Assembly: GCA_001950395.1 (NCBI GenBank)
Contig: BDLO01000001.1
Coordinates: forward strand, 1,029,979-1,093,978
Length of the DNA: 64,000 nt
Direction: 5' to 3'
From: Coriobacteriaceae bacterium EMTCatB1
Lineage (GTDB): Bacteria > Actinomycetota > Coriobacteriia > Anaerosomatales > Anaerosomataceae
Shown: piece after piece, positions 16,263-24,997 of the stretch
Position numbering within the stretch: the stretch's first letter is position 1
Layout of the letters: every line of letters starts with the position of its first letter
Position numbers and translations under genes: made by a program
Notes under the pieces: generated by a model
The model's input: the letters and a program-made list of their open reading frames with translations, nothing else
Database searches by the model: none
What the model was told of the DNA's origin: nothing

Positions 16263-18400
16263 CGTGTCGTCTCCTTCGCCGCCAGGCTCGCTTCGACCGA
16301 CTGGAGCGCCTGCTGGGCGTCCGCCCTGCCGCCAGACAGCTGCACCGCCCTCTCGAACGCCGCTTTCGCGCCCTGCAAGTCACCGAGCAGTCGCCGAGCG
16401 TCGCCGAGCGCCATCCACGCCTCGACGTAGTTCGGGTCCTGATCTGCTGCCTCGGCCGCCTGAGCGGCAGCATCAGCGAACTGTCCGCGCGTCATCAGCG
16501 CGAGCGCAAGCTGCACGCGGATGGCAGGCCCGAACGGCTCGACCTCGACGCCCCTGCGGGCGATCTCGACCGCTTTGTCTGCATACGCGGGATCGAGGTA
16601 GTACGATGCCTGATTGTACAAATTCGCGAGGAACACGTAGTTGTCGTACTCGGTGGGCACGAAGTCGATGACCGACAAGAACTCGCGCTCAGCCTGAGAC
16701 AGATAGTACTCCGCACGCTGTCGAGATTGCGCGTCGCCGACGCCCTGCATGACCTGCGAGATGAACAGATCCTGCCACGCGAGCCCGACCTCCGTGCGGT
16801 ACATGTCGTTGTACGGGTTCAGCTTCACCGCCTTCTCGGCGTACTCCACGCGAGTCATGCCCTGCGAGCCGATGCGAGCCTTCAGGTACATGTTGTCGGC
16901 GCGTACGTACACGACGTTGCCCACGAACAGAGCGGCGCACAGGCCGCAGACGGCCGCGGTCGCCGGCATACCGAGCGAAGGCGCCTCGACCTCACGCACG
17001 GCGGCGTGCGGCGACAGGAGCAATCCCAGGCTCAACCACAACAGCACCGTCGAGCCCGTGATCGAGAGCCCGAAGGTGAGGTGCACGATGTACCCGAGCG
17101 CCGCTGCCCAGAACCCCGCGAGCACGATCCGCTCGGTGCCGCTTCCCTTCACGAACACCGTGCGGAACGACCGCGCGAGCGTCCACGCGAAGAAGCCGTA
17201 GAGCATGAGCAGCCCTGGGACGCCTATCGCAGACGCGAGCTGGAGCGGGTAGTTGTGCACGTTGTCCGCCACCGACAGGTAGCCGGCAGTGCCCGTGTAG
17301 GCCCGCGGCTTGAAGCGCGGGAACAGCAGCCGGAACGTGTCGGCGCCCCAGCCCAGGATCGGCCGCTCCTTGATGGCGGCCAGCGCGGCCTGCCAGATCT
17401 GGAACCGCGTGAGCGCGCTGCCCTGCCCGAACTCGAAGATGGACTTGATGCGCGCGACGACGTTCGTCACGCCGTCCGTCGACGACAAGCTGCGGACCGT
17501 CTCGACGACCGCGAGCACCGCGCTCACGCCCACCGCTCCCCAATCCACGCTCGTCCATGGGGTGCGGGCGACGAGCGCCGCGGCAGCGATGGCGACGATC
17601 GCGACCGTCCCTCCGATCCACGCGCCGCGCACGTACGACACCAGCAAGCAGAACCCGATGACGGCGAACGCCGCCCACCAGCCGGCCCTCGCCTCGCGCC
17701 GCTTCTCCGAAAGCGCGAGCGAGAGGGCGACCGCGAGCGGGAAGATGAGGTAGCCTCCGAGCAAGTCGGGGTTCCCGAAGGTCGAGAACGCGCGACGCTG
17801 CTCGAACGGAAGCGAGCCCCAGGGAGCCGGGTCGATGCCGAAACGCTGCGCCACGCCGTAGCCCGCGACCAGCACGCCGCCGACGACGAGCGAACGCGCG
17901 AGCGAGCGGATGCGCGACGGCCGGTCAGCGAGCTGCAACGCCAGGAAGAACCAGCCGCCGTAGGTGAGGAAGGACAGCAGCCCTTCGAACCTGCGGTACT
18001 TGCCGAAGATGGCGGTCGGCGGGTGGATCGAGGTGACCGAGGTGAGGAGAACCCAGCCGAGGAACGCGAGCACCAGCCACTCGACTCTCGTGAACCGCAC
18101 CTTGCCGCCGCGCAGCAGCAATCCGGAAAGCCACGCTGCGGCAGCCACGAGCAGCAGCGCGCGCATGGTGAAAACCTTGACGATGTCGAACTGGTCGTAG
18201 GTGAGCGGCATCGCCCTGATGCCGACGACGCTCGGGTTGGACACTGCAAGCGGCACGAGGATCACCATGAGGTGCATGCACACCCAGGCGATGCGGTCGA
18301 AGACGTCCATCGGCGCCGCCTGCGGCTGCGGAGCGCGGGGCCTCGAGCGCTGAGCAGCAGCCGTGGACGGCTTGACGGTCGATGCTTTCTTCTTCGCCAT
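16259..18400 (-). CDS. O-antigen ligase/polymerase family membrane protein with C-terminal TPR domain
   Basis: A 713-residue protein. A Lys/Ala/Pro-rich cytoplasmic N-terminus (1-30) precedes about 12 membrane segments (about 35-470). The Wzy_C-type periplasmic loop includes RFQIWQAALAAIKERPILGWGADTF and the LSVADNVHNYPLQLASAIG segment with its conserved His. The last 200 residues are TPR repeats. Such proteins polymerise or transfer lipid-linked glycan outside the membrane; some are protein O-glycan ligases. The ATGA overlap with rex ties glycan transfer to the TPR-NHL-cytochrome cassette. Protein glycosylation and polysaccharide polymerisation cannot be told apart from sequence alone. Confidence 0.85.
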   Translation of the reverse strand: MAKKKASTVKPSTAAAQRSRPRAPQPQAAPMDVFDRIAWVCMHLMVILVPLAVSNPSVVGIRAMPLTYDQFDIVKVFTMRALLLVAAAAWLSGLLLRGGKVRFTRVEWLVLAFLGWVLLTSVTSIHPPTAIFGKYRRFEGLLSFLTYGGWFFLALQLADRPSRIRSLARSLVVGGVLVAGYGVAQRFGIDPAPWGSLPFEQRRAFSTFGNPDLLGGYLIFPLAVALSLALSEKRREARAGWWAAFAVIGFCLLVSYVRGAWIGGTVAIVAIAAAALVARTPWTSVDWGAVGVSAVLAVVETVRSLSSTDGVTNVVARIKSIFEFGQGSALTRFQIWQAALAAIKERPILGWGADTFRLLFPRFKPRAYTGTAGYLSVADNVHNYPLQLASAIGVPGLLMLYGFFAWTLARSFRTVFVKGSGTERIVLAGFWAAALGYIVHLTFGLSITGSTVLLWLSLGLLLSPHAAVREVEAPSLGMPATAAVCGLCAALFVGNVVYVRADNMYLKARIGSQGMTRVEYAEKAVKLNPYNDMYRTEVGLAWQDLFISQVMQGVGDAQSRQRAEYYLSQAEREFLSVIDFVPTEYDNYVFLANLYNQASYYLDPAYADKAVEIARRGVEVEPFGPAIRVQLALALMTRGQFADAAAQAAEAADQDPNYVEAWMALGDARRLLGDLQGAKAAFERAVQLSGGRADAQQALQSVEASLAAKETTR

Positions 18401-18409
18401 TCGTTCTCC

Positions 18410-19774
18410 TTAACGGGCCCCACGACCGGTGAGCACGACCCGAAGCGTCTCGACGAGGATCTGCAGGTCCATGAGCAGACTCTGATGATACATGTAGATG
18501 AGGTCGAACTTCAGCTTCCGTTCCGCAGTCGTCGCATAGCCGCCGCTCACCTGAGCGAGTCCCGTGACGCCCGGCTTGACGCGGAACCGCTCGCGATAGC
18601 CGGGGATCTCTCGCAGGTGCTGCTCGACGAAGAACGGCCGCTCGGGACGCGGGCCGATGAAGCTCATGTCGCCTTTGAGGATGTTGAGGAGCTGCGGAAG
18701 CTCGTCGATGCGATAGCGGCGCAGGAAGCGGCCGAACGGCGTGATGCGCGGGTCGTCCTCTTCCGCGAGGACCGGGCCCGTCTTTCGCTCGGCATCGCGC
18801 ACCATCGTGCGGAACTTGACGATGCGGAACACGCGCAGGTCCTTCCCGACGCGCTCCTGCGTGTAGAAGACGGGTCGGCCCATCGTGACGAGGATGCCGA
18901 GCGCCGCGAACAGCAGCACGGGCGAGAGGATCGTGAGCAAGACGAGCGCGCCCACGACGTCGATCGTTCGCTTCGAGACCTCGAACCAGCCCGGCACCGG
19001 CCGGCCAGTGAGCTGCATGAGCGGGATGTCGCTCACCGCGCTGTCGACCGTGCCGATGAAGATCTCGTACAGGTCGGGTACGACCTCGACCCGGACGTCG
19101 ATCTCGTCAGATAGCGCCAGCTGCTCGATGAGTTCGCGCACCGCCGGGGGCGACGAGACGATGATGCGGTCGGCCTCAAGCTCTCCGGCCAAGCGAGCGG
19201 CATCGCGAACCGAGCCCAGCACGGAAAAGCCCGCGACCTGGGCATCCTGGACGGGCTCCCGTGCGATCAGCCCGAGCACGCGAGGCCCCCATCCCGAACG
19301 GCGCTGAAGCTCGCGCGCGAGCTCGATCGCCGCGTCGTCCGTGCCGAGAATGAGGATGCGGCTTTCGGGCCACCGTATCGGGGTCAGGCGCAGCGCAGCG
19401 AGACGCCACGCCACCAAAGCCGTGAACTGCAGCACCGGGGCGATGAGGATGACGAGGCGGTTGAAGGAGAAGAACCTCGGGCCGAGGAAGAACGCGGTCG
19501 CCGCGGTGAGCAGTATGCCGAGCACAGTGGCGCGCGCCACCGCGCTGGCCACCGCCCACGCGCTCTCGGTCCGCTCCGGCTCGTACAGCCCGTACACGTA
19601 GCCCGCGAGCAGGTAGAAGGCGGTGATGAGCGGCCAGAGCAGCACGTACGGCGTGTAGTTGAACGCAGGCGGCTGGCCGCCGTACCGGATGAAGAACGCG
19701 GCGACGAAGCATGCGTTGACGAACAGCGCATCCAGCAGCACCGAGAGCGCGACGAAGGACTTCCTCGACATCAC
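18410..19774 (-). CDS. polyprenyl-phosphate sugar-1-phosphate transferase (WcaJ/WbaP-type)
   Basis: A 454-residue protein. Four N-terminal membrane segments come first, then a CoA-binding-like Rossmann region (RILILGTDDAAIELARELQ). The C-terminal bacterial sugar transferase domain starts near 265 with KRTIDVVGALVLL. Its catalytic signatures are KFRTM, RYRIDELPQLLNILKGDMSFIGPRPE and PGVTGLAQVSG. It starts glycan assembly by moving a sugar-1-phosphate onto undecaprenyl phosphate at the inner face of the membrane. Start: the GTG at 19774 overlaps the stop of the upstream GT4 gene (GTGA), and an ATG follows immediately. Which sugar is transferred is not evident; galU- and manC-type genes nearby would supply glucose or mannose. 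Confidence 0.93.
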   Translation of the reverse strand: MMSRKSFVALSVLLDALFVNACFVAAFFIRYGGQPPAFNYTPYVLLWPLITAFYLLAGYVYGLYEPERTESAWAVASAVARATVLGILLTAATAFFLGPRFFSFNRLVILIAPVLQFTALVAWRLAALRLTPIRWPESRILILGTDDAAIELARELQRRSGWGPRVLGLIAREPVQDAQVAGFSVLGSVRDAARLAGELEADRIIVSSPPAVRELIEQLALSDEIDVRVEVVPDLYEIFIGTVDSAVSDIPLMQLTGRPVPGWFEVSKRTIDVVGALVLLTILSPVLLFAALGILVTMGRPVFYTQERVGKDLRVFRIVKFRTMVRDAERKTGPVLAEEDDPRITPFGRFLRRYRIDELPQLLNILKGDMSFIGPRPERPFFVEQHLREIPGYRERFRVKPGVTGLAQVSGGYATTAERKLKFDLIYMYHQSLLMDLQILVETLRVVLTGRGAR

Positions 19775-20889
19775 ACGGCCTCCATGGCCTCACGGTACAC
19801 GGCGAGCGTGCGCTCCACCATCCCGTCGCGTGTGAACTCGGCGCGCACCCGCTCGCGCGCCTGCGCGCCGAGGCGCGCCCGCAGGTCCCCGTCTTCGACG
19901 AGCGTGCGAAGCGCGTCCGCAAGCGCGTCGACGTCGCCGGGCGGGACCACGAGCCCGCTCGTGCCGTGCTGGTTCACAAACGGAACGCCAGTCGGCAGGG
20001 CGGTCGAGACGACCGGCGTTCCCGCCGCCATCGCCTCGATCTGCACGAGCCCGAACGCCTCCGAACGCGCCACGCTCGGCAGGCAGAACACGTCGGCGGC
20101 GCGATAGTGCGCGGCGAGCTCACGGCGCGAAAGCGGCGGCAGGACGGTCAGGCGCGCTTCGACGCCGAGCTCGCGGGCCAACGCACGCAGCTCGCCCTCG
20201 AGCGGGCCAGAGCCGACGACGACGAGGTCGGCATCGACGCGCGCCATCGCCCGCACGAGCACGTCCACGCCCTTGTAGTAGATGAGCCGTCCGACGAAGA
20301 GCACGATCGGGCGCTCGTGCTGCGCACGGATCTGCTGCGCAAGCGGCTCGAGCGCGGGGTCGGCGAACTCGTCCGGATCGATGCCGAACGGCACCACCCT
20401 GCACTTGTCTGCGACCGGCGAGAGGAACGCGCTGTGCTCGATCATCTGCGGGTTCGACACGATGATGCGCCCCACGCGCGCCAGCACGCGCCTGAGGAAC
20501 GGGGCGTAGCCGGCGAGCAGCACGCGCTGCCGGACGATGTCGCTGTGGTAGGTGAGCACCGAGGGCAGCTTCGGCGCCGCGCGCAGCCACTCGAGCTCGC
20601 CCCACGGGTAGGGCGAGTGGAGGTGCAGCACGTCCGCGCGGCGCTCCTCCTCGCGAAGCGCGCGCGCCATCCCGAACGCCACCGGAGCGGACGACACGTT
20701 GAACGCGCGCCCGAGGCGCACCACCTCCACCCCGCCACGCGTCTCGGTCACCGTGTCGGGGGCCTCGTTCGCGACGATCGCGCGCACCGCGTGACCGCGC
20801 TCGACGAGCGCTTCTGCCAGGTCGCGCACGTGGTGCTCGATGCCTCCGAGGTGCGGCGGGTAGTGCTTGTTCAGCATCGTGATGCGCAT
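19771..20889 (-). CDS. GT4-family glycosyltransferase
   Basis: A 372-residue cytoplasmic glycosyltransferase of the GT-B fold. The N-terminal acceptor domain starts with the Gly-rich loop NKHYPPHLGGIEHHV. The C-terminal donor domain has FVGRLIYYKGVDVLVRAM and the family E-x7-E motif (SEAFGLVQIEAMAAGTPVV). It adds a sugar from a nucleotide donor to a lipid-linked acceptor. It begins 20 bases after the phosphohexomutase gene and overlaps the sugar-phosphate transferase by 4 bases, so it likely adds an early sugar of the same glycan. Donor and linkage cannot be read from sequence. Confidence 0.9.
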   Translation of the reverse strand: MRITMLNKHYPPHLGGIEHHVRDLAEALVERGHAVRAIVANEAPDTVTETRGGVEVVRLGRAFNVSSAPVAFGMARALREEERRADVLHLHSPYPWGELEWLRAAPKLPSVLTYHSDIVRQRVLLAGYAPFLRRVLARVGRIIVSNPQMIEHSAFLSPVADKCRVVPFGIDPDEFADPALEPLAQQIRAQHERPIVLFVGRLIYYKGVDVLVRAMARVDADLVVVGSGPLEGELRALARELGVEARLTVLPPLSRRELAAHYRAADVFCLPSVARSEAFGLVQIEAMAAGTPVVSTALPTGVPFVNQHGTSGLVVPPGDVDALADALRTLVEDGDLRARLGAQARERVRAEFTRDGMVERTLAVYREAMEAV

Positions 20890-20909
20890 CGGCGGGCCGC
20901 GCGTCTCCT

Positions 20910-22310
20910 TCAGTCGTCTTCGCCGAGCACGAGGCGCTCGCCTGCTGCGAGAAGCTCGTCCACCACGCCGGCGTTCGGCGCCTCAGCGTAGATGCGCACG
21001 AGCGGCTCGGTGCCCGACGTGCGGAGCAAGAGCCACGCGTCGTCCGGCAGCAGGAACTTCACGCCGTCATCGCGCACGACGGCCTTCACAGGCAGCCCCG
21101 CGATGGCGTCCGGCGCAAGCGACGGCATGCGCGCGACGAACGCGTCTTTCGCCTCCTGCGCAAGCGCCAGATCGCGCCTGAGGTACTCCATCGGGCCGGT
21201 GACGGCGAGCAGGTCCTCCACGAGCTCGCCAAGGCCCATGCGGCGCTTCCCCATCATCTCGGCGAGCAGGAGCGCCATCAGCAGCCCGTCGCGTTCGCGC
21301 ACGTGCTCGGGGATGCCGATGCCGCCGCTCTCCTCGCCGCCGATGAGGACGCCTCCTGCCACCATCTGCTCGTAGATCCACTTGAAGCCGACGGGGGTCG
21401 TGGCGACCTCCAGGCCGAGGTGCTGCGCGATCCGGTCGACGAGCACGGAGGTCGAGAGCGTCTTGACGACGCGGCCGCGCATGCCGCGGCCCTCGACGAG
21501 GTGCCGCGTGACGAGCGCGAGGATGCGGTGCGGGTTGACGAATGCGCCCGTGCGGTCGCAGGCGCCGATGCGGTCGGCGTCGCCGTCGGTGGCGAAGCCC
21601 GCGTCGAACCCGCCGTCGGCCACCGCCCGGCGCATCGCGTCGATGTGCGGCGGGATGGGCTCGGGGTGCAGGCCGCCGAAACCAGGGTTGCGCTCGCCGT
21701 GGATCTCCGTCACCTCGACGCCGAGCGCCGTCAGCGTCTCGGCGAGATAGCCCTGGCCCGCGCCGTACAGCGGGTCGACCACCACGCGCAGCCCTGCCGC
21801 GCGGACAGCGTCTGCGTCGACGAACGAGCGCAGCGCCTCCACGTACGGCCCGACGAGGTCGACCGTCTCGAACTTCCCGCGTGCGTCGGGAGCCTCGTCG
21901 CGAAGCGCGGCCTCGACCCGGTCGGTGAACGAGACGGGGCTCGCGCCGCCGTCTTCCATGCGGAGCTTGAAGCCGAGGTACTTCGCGGGGTTGTGGCTCG
22001 CGGTGAGCATGACGCCGCCCGCGGCCTCGGAGTGAGCGACCGACCAGCACAGCGCTGGCGTCGGCAGCGGACGGTCGGAGACGCGGACCTTCAGGCCGTG
22101 GGCCGCGAGCACCTCCGCGGCGGCCTGCGCGAACGCCCCGGCCTCGAACCGCGTGTCGTAGCCGACGATGATCACGCCCCCGGGGCGGTCTTCGGCGAAC
22201 ACGCGACCTGCCGCGTCGGCGACGCGGCGCAGGTTCTCGTACGTGAAGCCGTCAGCGATGACGGCCCGCCACCCGTCCGTCCCGAATCTGATGTCGCGCG
22301 CAGAGGGCAT
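20910..22310 (-). CDS. phosphoglucomutase/phosphomannomutase family enzyme
   Basis: A 466-residue alpha-D-phosphohexomutase. The active-site phosphoserine loop TASHNP has Ser105. The metal loop is DGDADR, the sugar-binding loop is GGEESGG, and the phosphate-binding loop RTSGTEPLVRIYAE is near the C-terminus. It interconverts hexose 6- and 1-phosphates and so feeds GDP-mannose (manC, divergent neighbour) or UDP-glucose (galU). ATG 22310 has AGGAGG 6 bases upstream. An open frame extends further upstream only through antisense of manC. Glucose versus mannose specificity cannot be decided here; the divergent manC gene favours mannose. Confidence 0.93.
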   Translation of the reverse strand: MPSARDIRFGTDGWRAVIADGFTYENLRRVADAAGRVFAEDRPGGVIIVGYDTRFEAGAFAQAAAEVLAAHGLKVRVSDRPLPTPALCWSVAHSEAAGGVMLTASHNPAKYLGFKLRMEDGGASPVSFTDRVEAALRDEAPDARGKFETVDLVGPYVEALRSFVDADAVRAAGLRVVVDPLYGAGQGYLAETLTALGVEVTEIHGERNPGFGGLHPEPIPPHIDAMRRAVADGGFDAGFATDGDADRIGACDRTGAFVNPHRILALVTRHLVEGRGMRGRVVKTLSTSVLVDRIAQHLGLEVATTPVGFKWIYEQMVAGGVLIGGEESGGIGIPEHVRERDGLLMALLLAEMMGKRRMGLGELVEDLLAVTGPMEYLRRDLALAQEAKDAFVARMPSLAPDAIAGLPVKAVVRDDGVKFLLPDDAWLLLRTSGTEPLVRIYAEAPNAGVVDELLAAGERLVLGEDD

Positions 22311-22411
22311 GACGACCTCCTCGAAGACTCGCTGGGCAACCACCGGTCCGCGCCTATTGTGCCGCATCCGGGCATCGAGCGATACCGCGAGCGCACGTCG
22401 GCGGCGACCGC

Positions 22412-22424
22412 TATACTTGGCCGC
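22412..22424 (+). promoter_or_regulatory. candidate leaderless promoter of the manC-type gene
   Basis: TATACT at 22412-22417 is followed by 7 bases and then the ATG at 22425. No Shine-Dalgarno sequence is visible. This spacing places the transcription start on the A of the start codon, a leaderless arrangement common in high-GC actinobacteria. No clear -35 element is seen. Confidence 0.5.
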
Positions 22425-23882
22425 ATGCTGACTGAAGACCGCATCCCTCACCTGCACGCTGTCGTCCTCGCGGGCGGCAGCGGCACGCGCTTCTGGCCGC
22501 TCTCGCGCGAGCTCGCTCCCAAGCAGTTCGTGTCGATCTTCGGCGGCGTGTCGCTCATCACCCGTGCAGTGGCGCGCATCGCGCCTGTCGTCGACGCGGG
22601 CGGCGTGCACGTGCTCACCAACGAGCGGCTGCTCGACGAGCTCCGCAACCACCTCTCGGCGCAACAGGCGCTCGAGGGCGTCGCGATCGACTACCTGGCG
22701 GAGCCCGTGCCGCGCAACACCGCGCCGGCGATCGCGCTCGCGGCGGCGTACCTGTCGCGGCTCGACCCCGACGCGGTGATGGTCGTGCTCCCCTCCGACC
22801 ACCTGCTCGAGGACGGCGAGGTGTGGCACCGCGTGCTTCGCGTGGCCGCCCAGGTCGCCGAAGACGGACGGCTCGTCACCATCGGGCTTGAGCCTGACCG
22901 CCCGGAGACCGGCTACGGCTACATCCGCCTCGGCGCACCGCTTCCCGGTCGCGCGGAGGGCGACGTGGCGGCACACGAGGTGGCGGCGTTCGTCGAGAAG
23001 CCGGACCGCGCGACGGCCGAGCGCTACCTCGCCGACGGCGGCTACCTGTGGAACTCCGGCATGCTCGTTGCGCGCGCAGACGCGGTGTTGCGCGAGCTGG
23101 AGGCGGTCGGGGCCGGACACATCGCGAAGACCGCCCGTACGCTCGCGGCCCGCCCGCCGGCTGAGTGGGTCTCGCACGAGGCGCGCGCCCTCTTCGAGCA
23201 GCTGGAGGCAGAGCCGTTCGACACCGCGGTCCTGGAGAAGTCGAGCGCCGTGGCCGTCGTCCCTGCACGGCTCGCGTGGTCCGACGTCGGGTCGCTCGTC
23301 GCGCTCAGCATGGTCGCGCCGCCCGATGAGCGCGGCAACGTGCTCGTCGGCAACGTCGTGGACGTCGGCTCTGAGGGGCTCATCGCGTACTCTGCGGACC
23401 GCTTGGTCGCGACGCTCGGGCTGAAAGACCTCCTCGTCGTCGACACCGCAGACGCGACGCTCGTCGCGCCGAAGGACCGTGCGCAAGACGTGCGCCTCGT
23501 GGTGGACGCGCTTAAAGCGCGCGGCGCAAAAGAGGTCGTCGAGCCGCGCTCGTCGCTCCGCCCGTGGGGGTCGTGGACGCTGCTCGTGAAAGGCGCGGGC
23601 TTCCAGGTGAAGACGATCGAGGTGCTCCCCCACCGCCGGCTCTCGCTGCAGAGCCACGCGCACCGGAGCGAGCACTGGGTCGTCGTCGCAGGCGAGGCGC
23701 TCGTGGAGCGCGACGGCGAGACCGTCTCGCTTCGCCCCGGCGAAAGCGCGTTCATCCCCGTCGGCATGCGGCACCGGCTCACGAACGCCGGGGACGCGCC
23801 GCTCAAGATCGTGGAGATCGCCGTCGGCGACTACCTCGGCGAGGACGACATCGTCCGCTACGAGGACGACTGGGCGCGCTAG
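22425..23882 (+). CDS. manC: mannose-1-phosphate guanylyltransferase with C-terminal mannose-6-phosphate isomerase-type cupin
   Basis: A 485-residue protein. The N-terminal nucleotidyltransferase domain carries the pyrophosphorylase signature VVLAGGSGTRFWPLSRELAPKQ, then LPSDHL and FVEKPD. The C-terminal cupin of the type II mannose-6-phosphate isomerase kind starts near 370 (RPWGSW) and has the metal-site pattern QSHAHRSEHW. The bifunctional layout makes GDP-mannose from mannose 1-phosphate and may also isomerise fructose 6-phosphate. It is divergent from the phosphohexomutase gene. Its TAG at 23880-23882 lies inside a CTAG that also provides the stop of the convergent glycosyltransferase gene. 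Confidence 0.92.
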   Translation: MLTEDRIPHLHAVVLAGGSGTRFWPLSRELAPKQFVSIFGGVSLITRAVARIAPVVDAGGVHVLTNERLLDELRNHLSAQQALEGVAIDYLAEPVPRNTAPAIALAAAYLSRLDPDAVMVVLPSDHLLEDGEVWHRVLRVAAQVAEDGRLVTIGLEPDRPETGYGYIRLGAPLPGRAEGDVAAHEVAAFVEKPDRATAERYLADGGYLWNSGMLVARADAVLRELEAVGAGHIAKTARTLAARPPAEWVSHEARALFEQLEAEPFDTAVLEKSSAVAVVPARLAWSDVGSLVALSMVAPPDERGNVLVGNVVDVGSEGLIAYSADRLVATLGLKDLLVVDTADATLVAPKDRAQDVRLVVDALKARGAKEVVEPRSSLRPWGSWTLLVKGAGFQVKTIEVLPHRRLSLQSHAHRSEHWVVVAGEALVERDGETVSLRPGESAFIPVGMRHRLTNAGDAPLKIVEIAVGDYLGEDDIVRYEDDWAR

Positions 23883-24997
23883 GCCCGGCCGGCCGCCAGC
23901 CGGCGGTACAGCGCAAGGTGCCGCTCCACCGAGTCCGCCGCCTGGAAGCGGTCGATCGCCGCGAGCCGCCCGCGCTCGCCCAGCGCTGACGCGAACGCCG
24001 GGTCGGCAAGCAGCCGCAGCACCGCGTCGGCGAGCGCGTCGGTGTCGCGCGCCGGGACGACCAGCGCCTCGACGCCCTCCTCGAGCAGGCCGGCGACGCC
24101 CGGGACCGCCGTCACGACCGTCGGGCGGCCGAGCGCGAGCGCTTCGAGTAGCGGCGTCGGGATCCCTGGCTCGACGAGCGGGAACACGCACACGTCCAGA
24201 CGCGCGAGCACGGCTGGAACGCTGGCCACGGGCGCGACGAGGTCGATCCTGCCGTCGCGCACGGCCGCGTGCAGCGCGTGGCGCTCCAGCCCCTCCCCCG
24301 CCACCACCACGCGCGCGCCCGGGTGCTGCCCCTTGATGCGCGGCGCAATCGCCGCCAACGCCGTGAGACCGCGGCTGCGCACGAGCGCTCCAGCGTACCC
24401 CACGAGCGGGCAGCCGTCCGGGAGCTCGACGTCGACGTCGGCCTCATCGAGCACGCGCGCGATACGGACGCTCGGCGGGTCCAGCACCACGCGGTCGCGC
24501 GGAACGCCTGCGGCGACCGCTCGCTCCACCATCTCAGGCGCGTCCACCACGAACGCGTCCAGACGCGGCAGCGTGTCACGGTCGAGGCGCTGGCGGATCC
24601 AGGTGTCGAACACGCCCGTCCCGCGCGGCGGCCACGACGAGCAGGTCGCTGACGACACGATCGCCACCGGCAGGTCGGACGCCGCCCACCGCGTCACGAC
24701 GTCGGCCTCGTAGCCGGTGGTGTGCACGATCGCCGGGCGGTAGCGCAGCAGGTACTTCCGCAGGCGAGAGCGCGTGCGGACGAGGTTGAAGCGGTCGAGC
24801 CGGTACGGCGCGACGGTGACGCCCCGGGCCCGCGCTTCGCCTTCGACCGGCGCCCGAAGCGCGCACACCAGGTGCACGTGCGCGCCCTGCGCGACGAGCG
24901 CTTCCATGACGCGCAGCCAGCGTCGCTCGACGCGCCCGAGCGTGCGCCCGGAATGCGAGGTCACGAACACGACAGAGATGCCGGAAAGGGAGGTCAT
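23879..24997 (-). CDS. GT4-family glycosyltransferase
   Basis: A 372-residue GT-B glycosyltransferase. The N-terminus SLSGISVVFVTSHSGRTLGRVERRWLRVM is followed by a C-terminal donor domain with LVGYAGALVRSRGLTALAAIAP and the acidic motif EPGIPTPLLEALALGRPTVV. The start at 24997 overlaps the stop of the upstream GT4 gene (ATGA). Compared with typical GT4 proteins, the first acidic residue of E-x7-E lies in a non-standard context (VEPGIPTPLLEAL). It belongs to the two-gene glycosyltransferase unit transcribed away from the palindrome at 26.17 kb. Specificity is unknown. Confidence 0.85.
   Translation of the reverse strand: MTSLSGISVVFVTSHSGRTLGRVERRWLRVMEALVAQGAHVHLVCALRAPVEGEARARGVTVAPYRLDRFNLVRTRSRLRKYLLRYRPAIVHTTGYEADVVTRWAASDLPVAIVSSATCSSWPPRGTGVFDTWIRQRLDRDTLPRLDAFVVDAPEMVERAVAAGVPRDRVVLDPPSVRIARVLDEADVDVELPDGCPLVGYAGALVRSRGLTALAAIAPRIKGQHPGARVVVAGEGLERHALHAAVRDGRIDLVAPVASVPAVLARLDVCVFPLVEPGIPTPLLEALALGRPTVVTAVPGVAGLLEEGVEALVVPARDTDALADAVLRLLADPAFASALGERGRLAAIDRFQAADSVERHLALYRRLAAGRA

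Noticed and set aside
20910-24191. A single 1093-codon minus-strand gene covering the phosphohexomutase
   Set aside because: The upstream half is antisense of the manC-type gene with no motifs. A start at 22310 with AGGAGG fits the phosphohexomutase family N-terminus.
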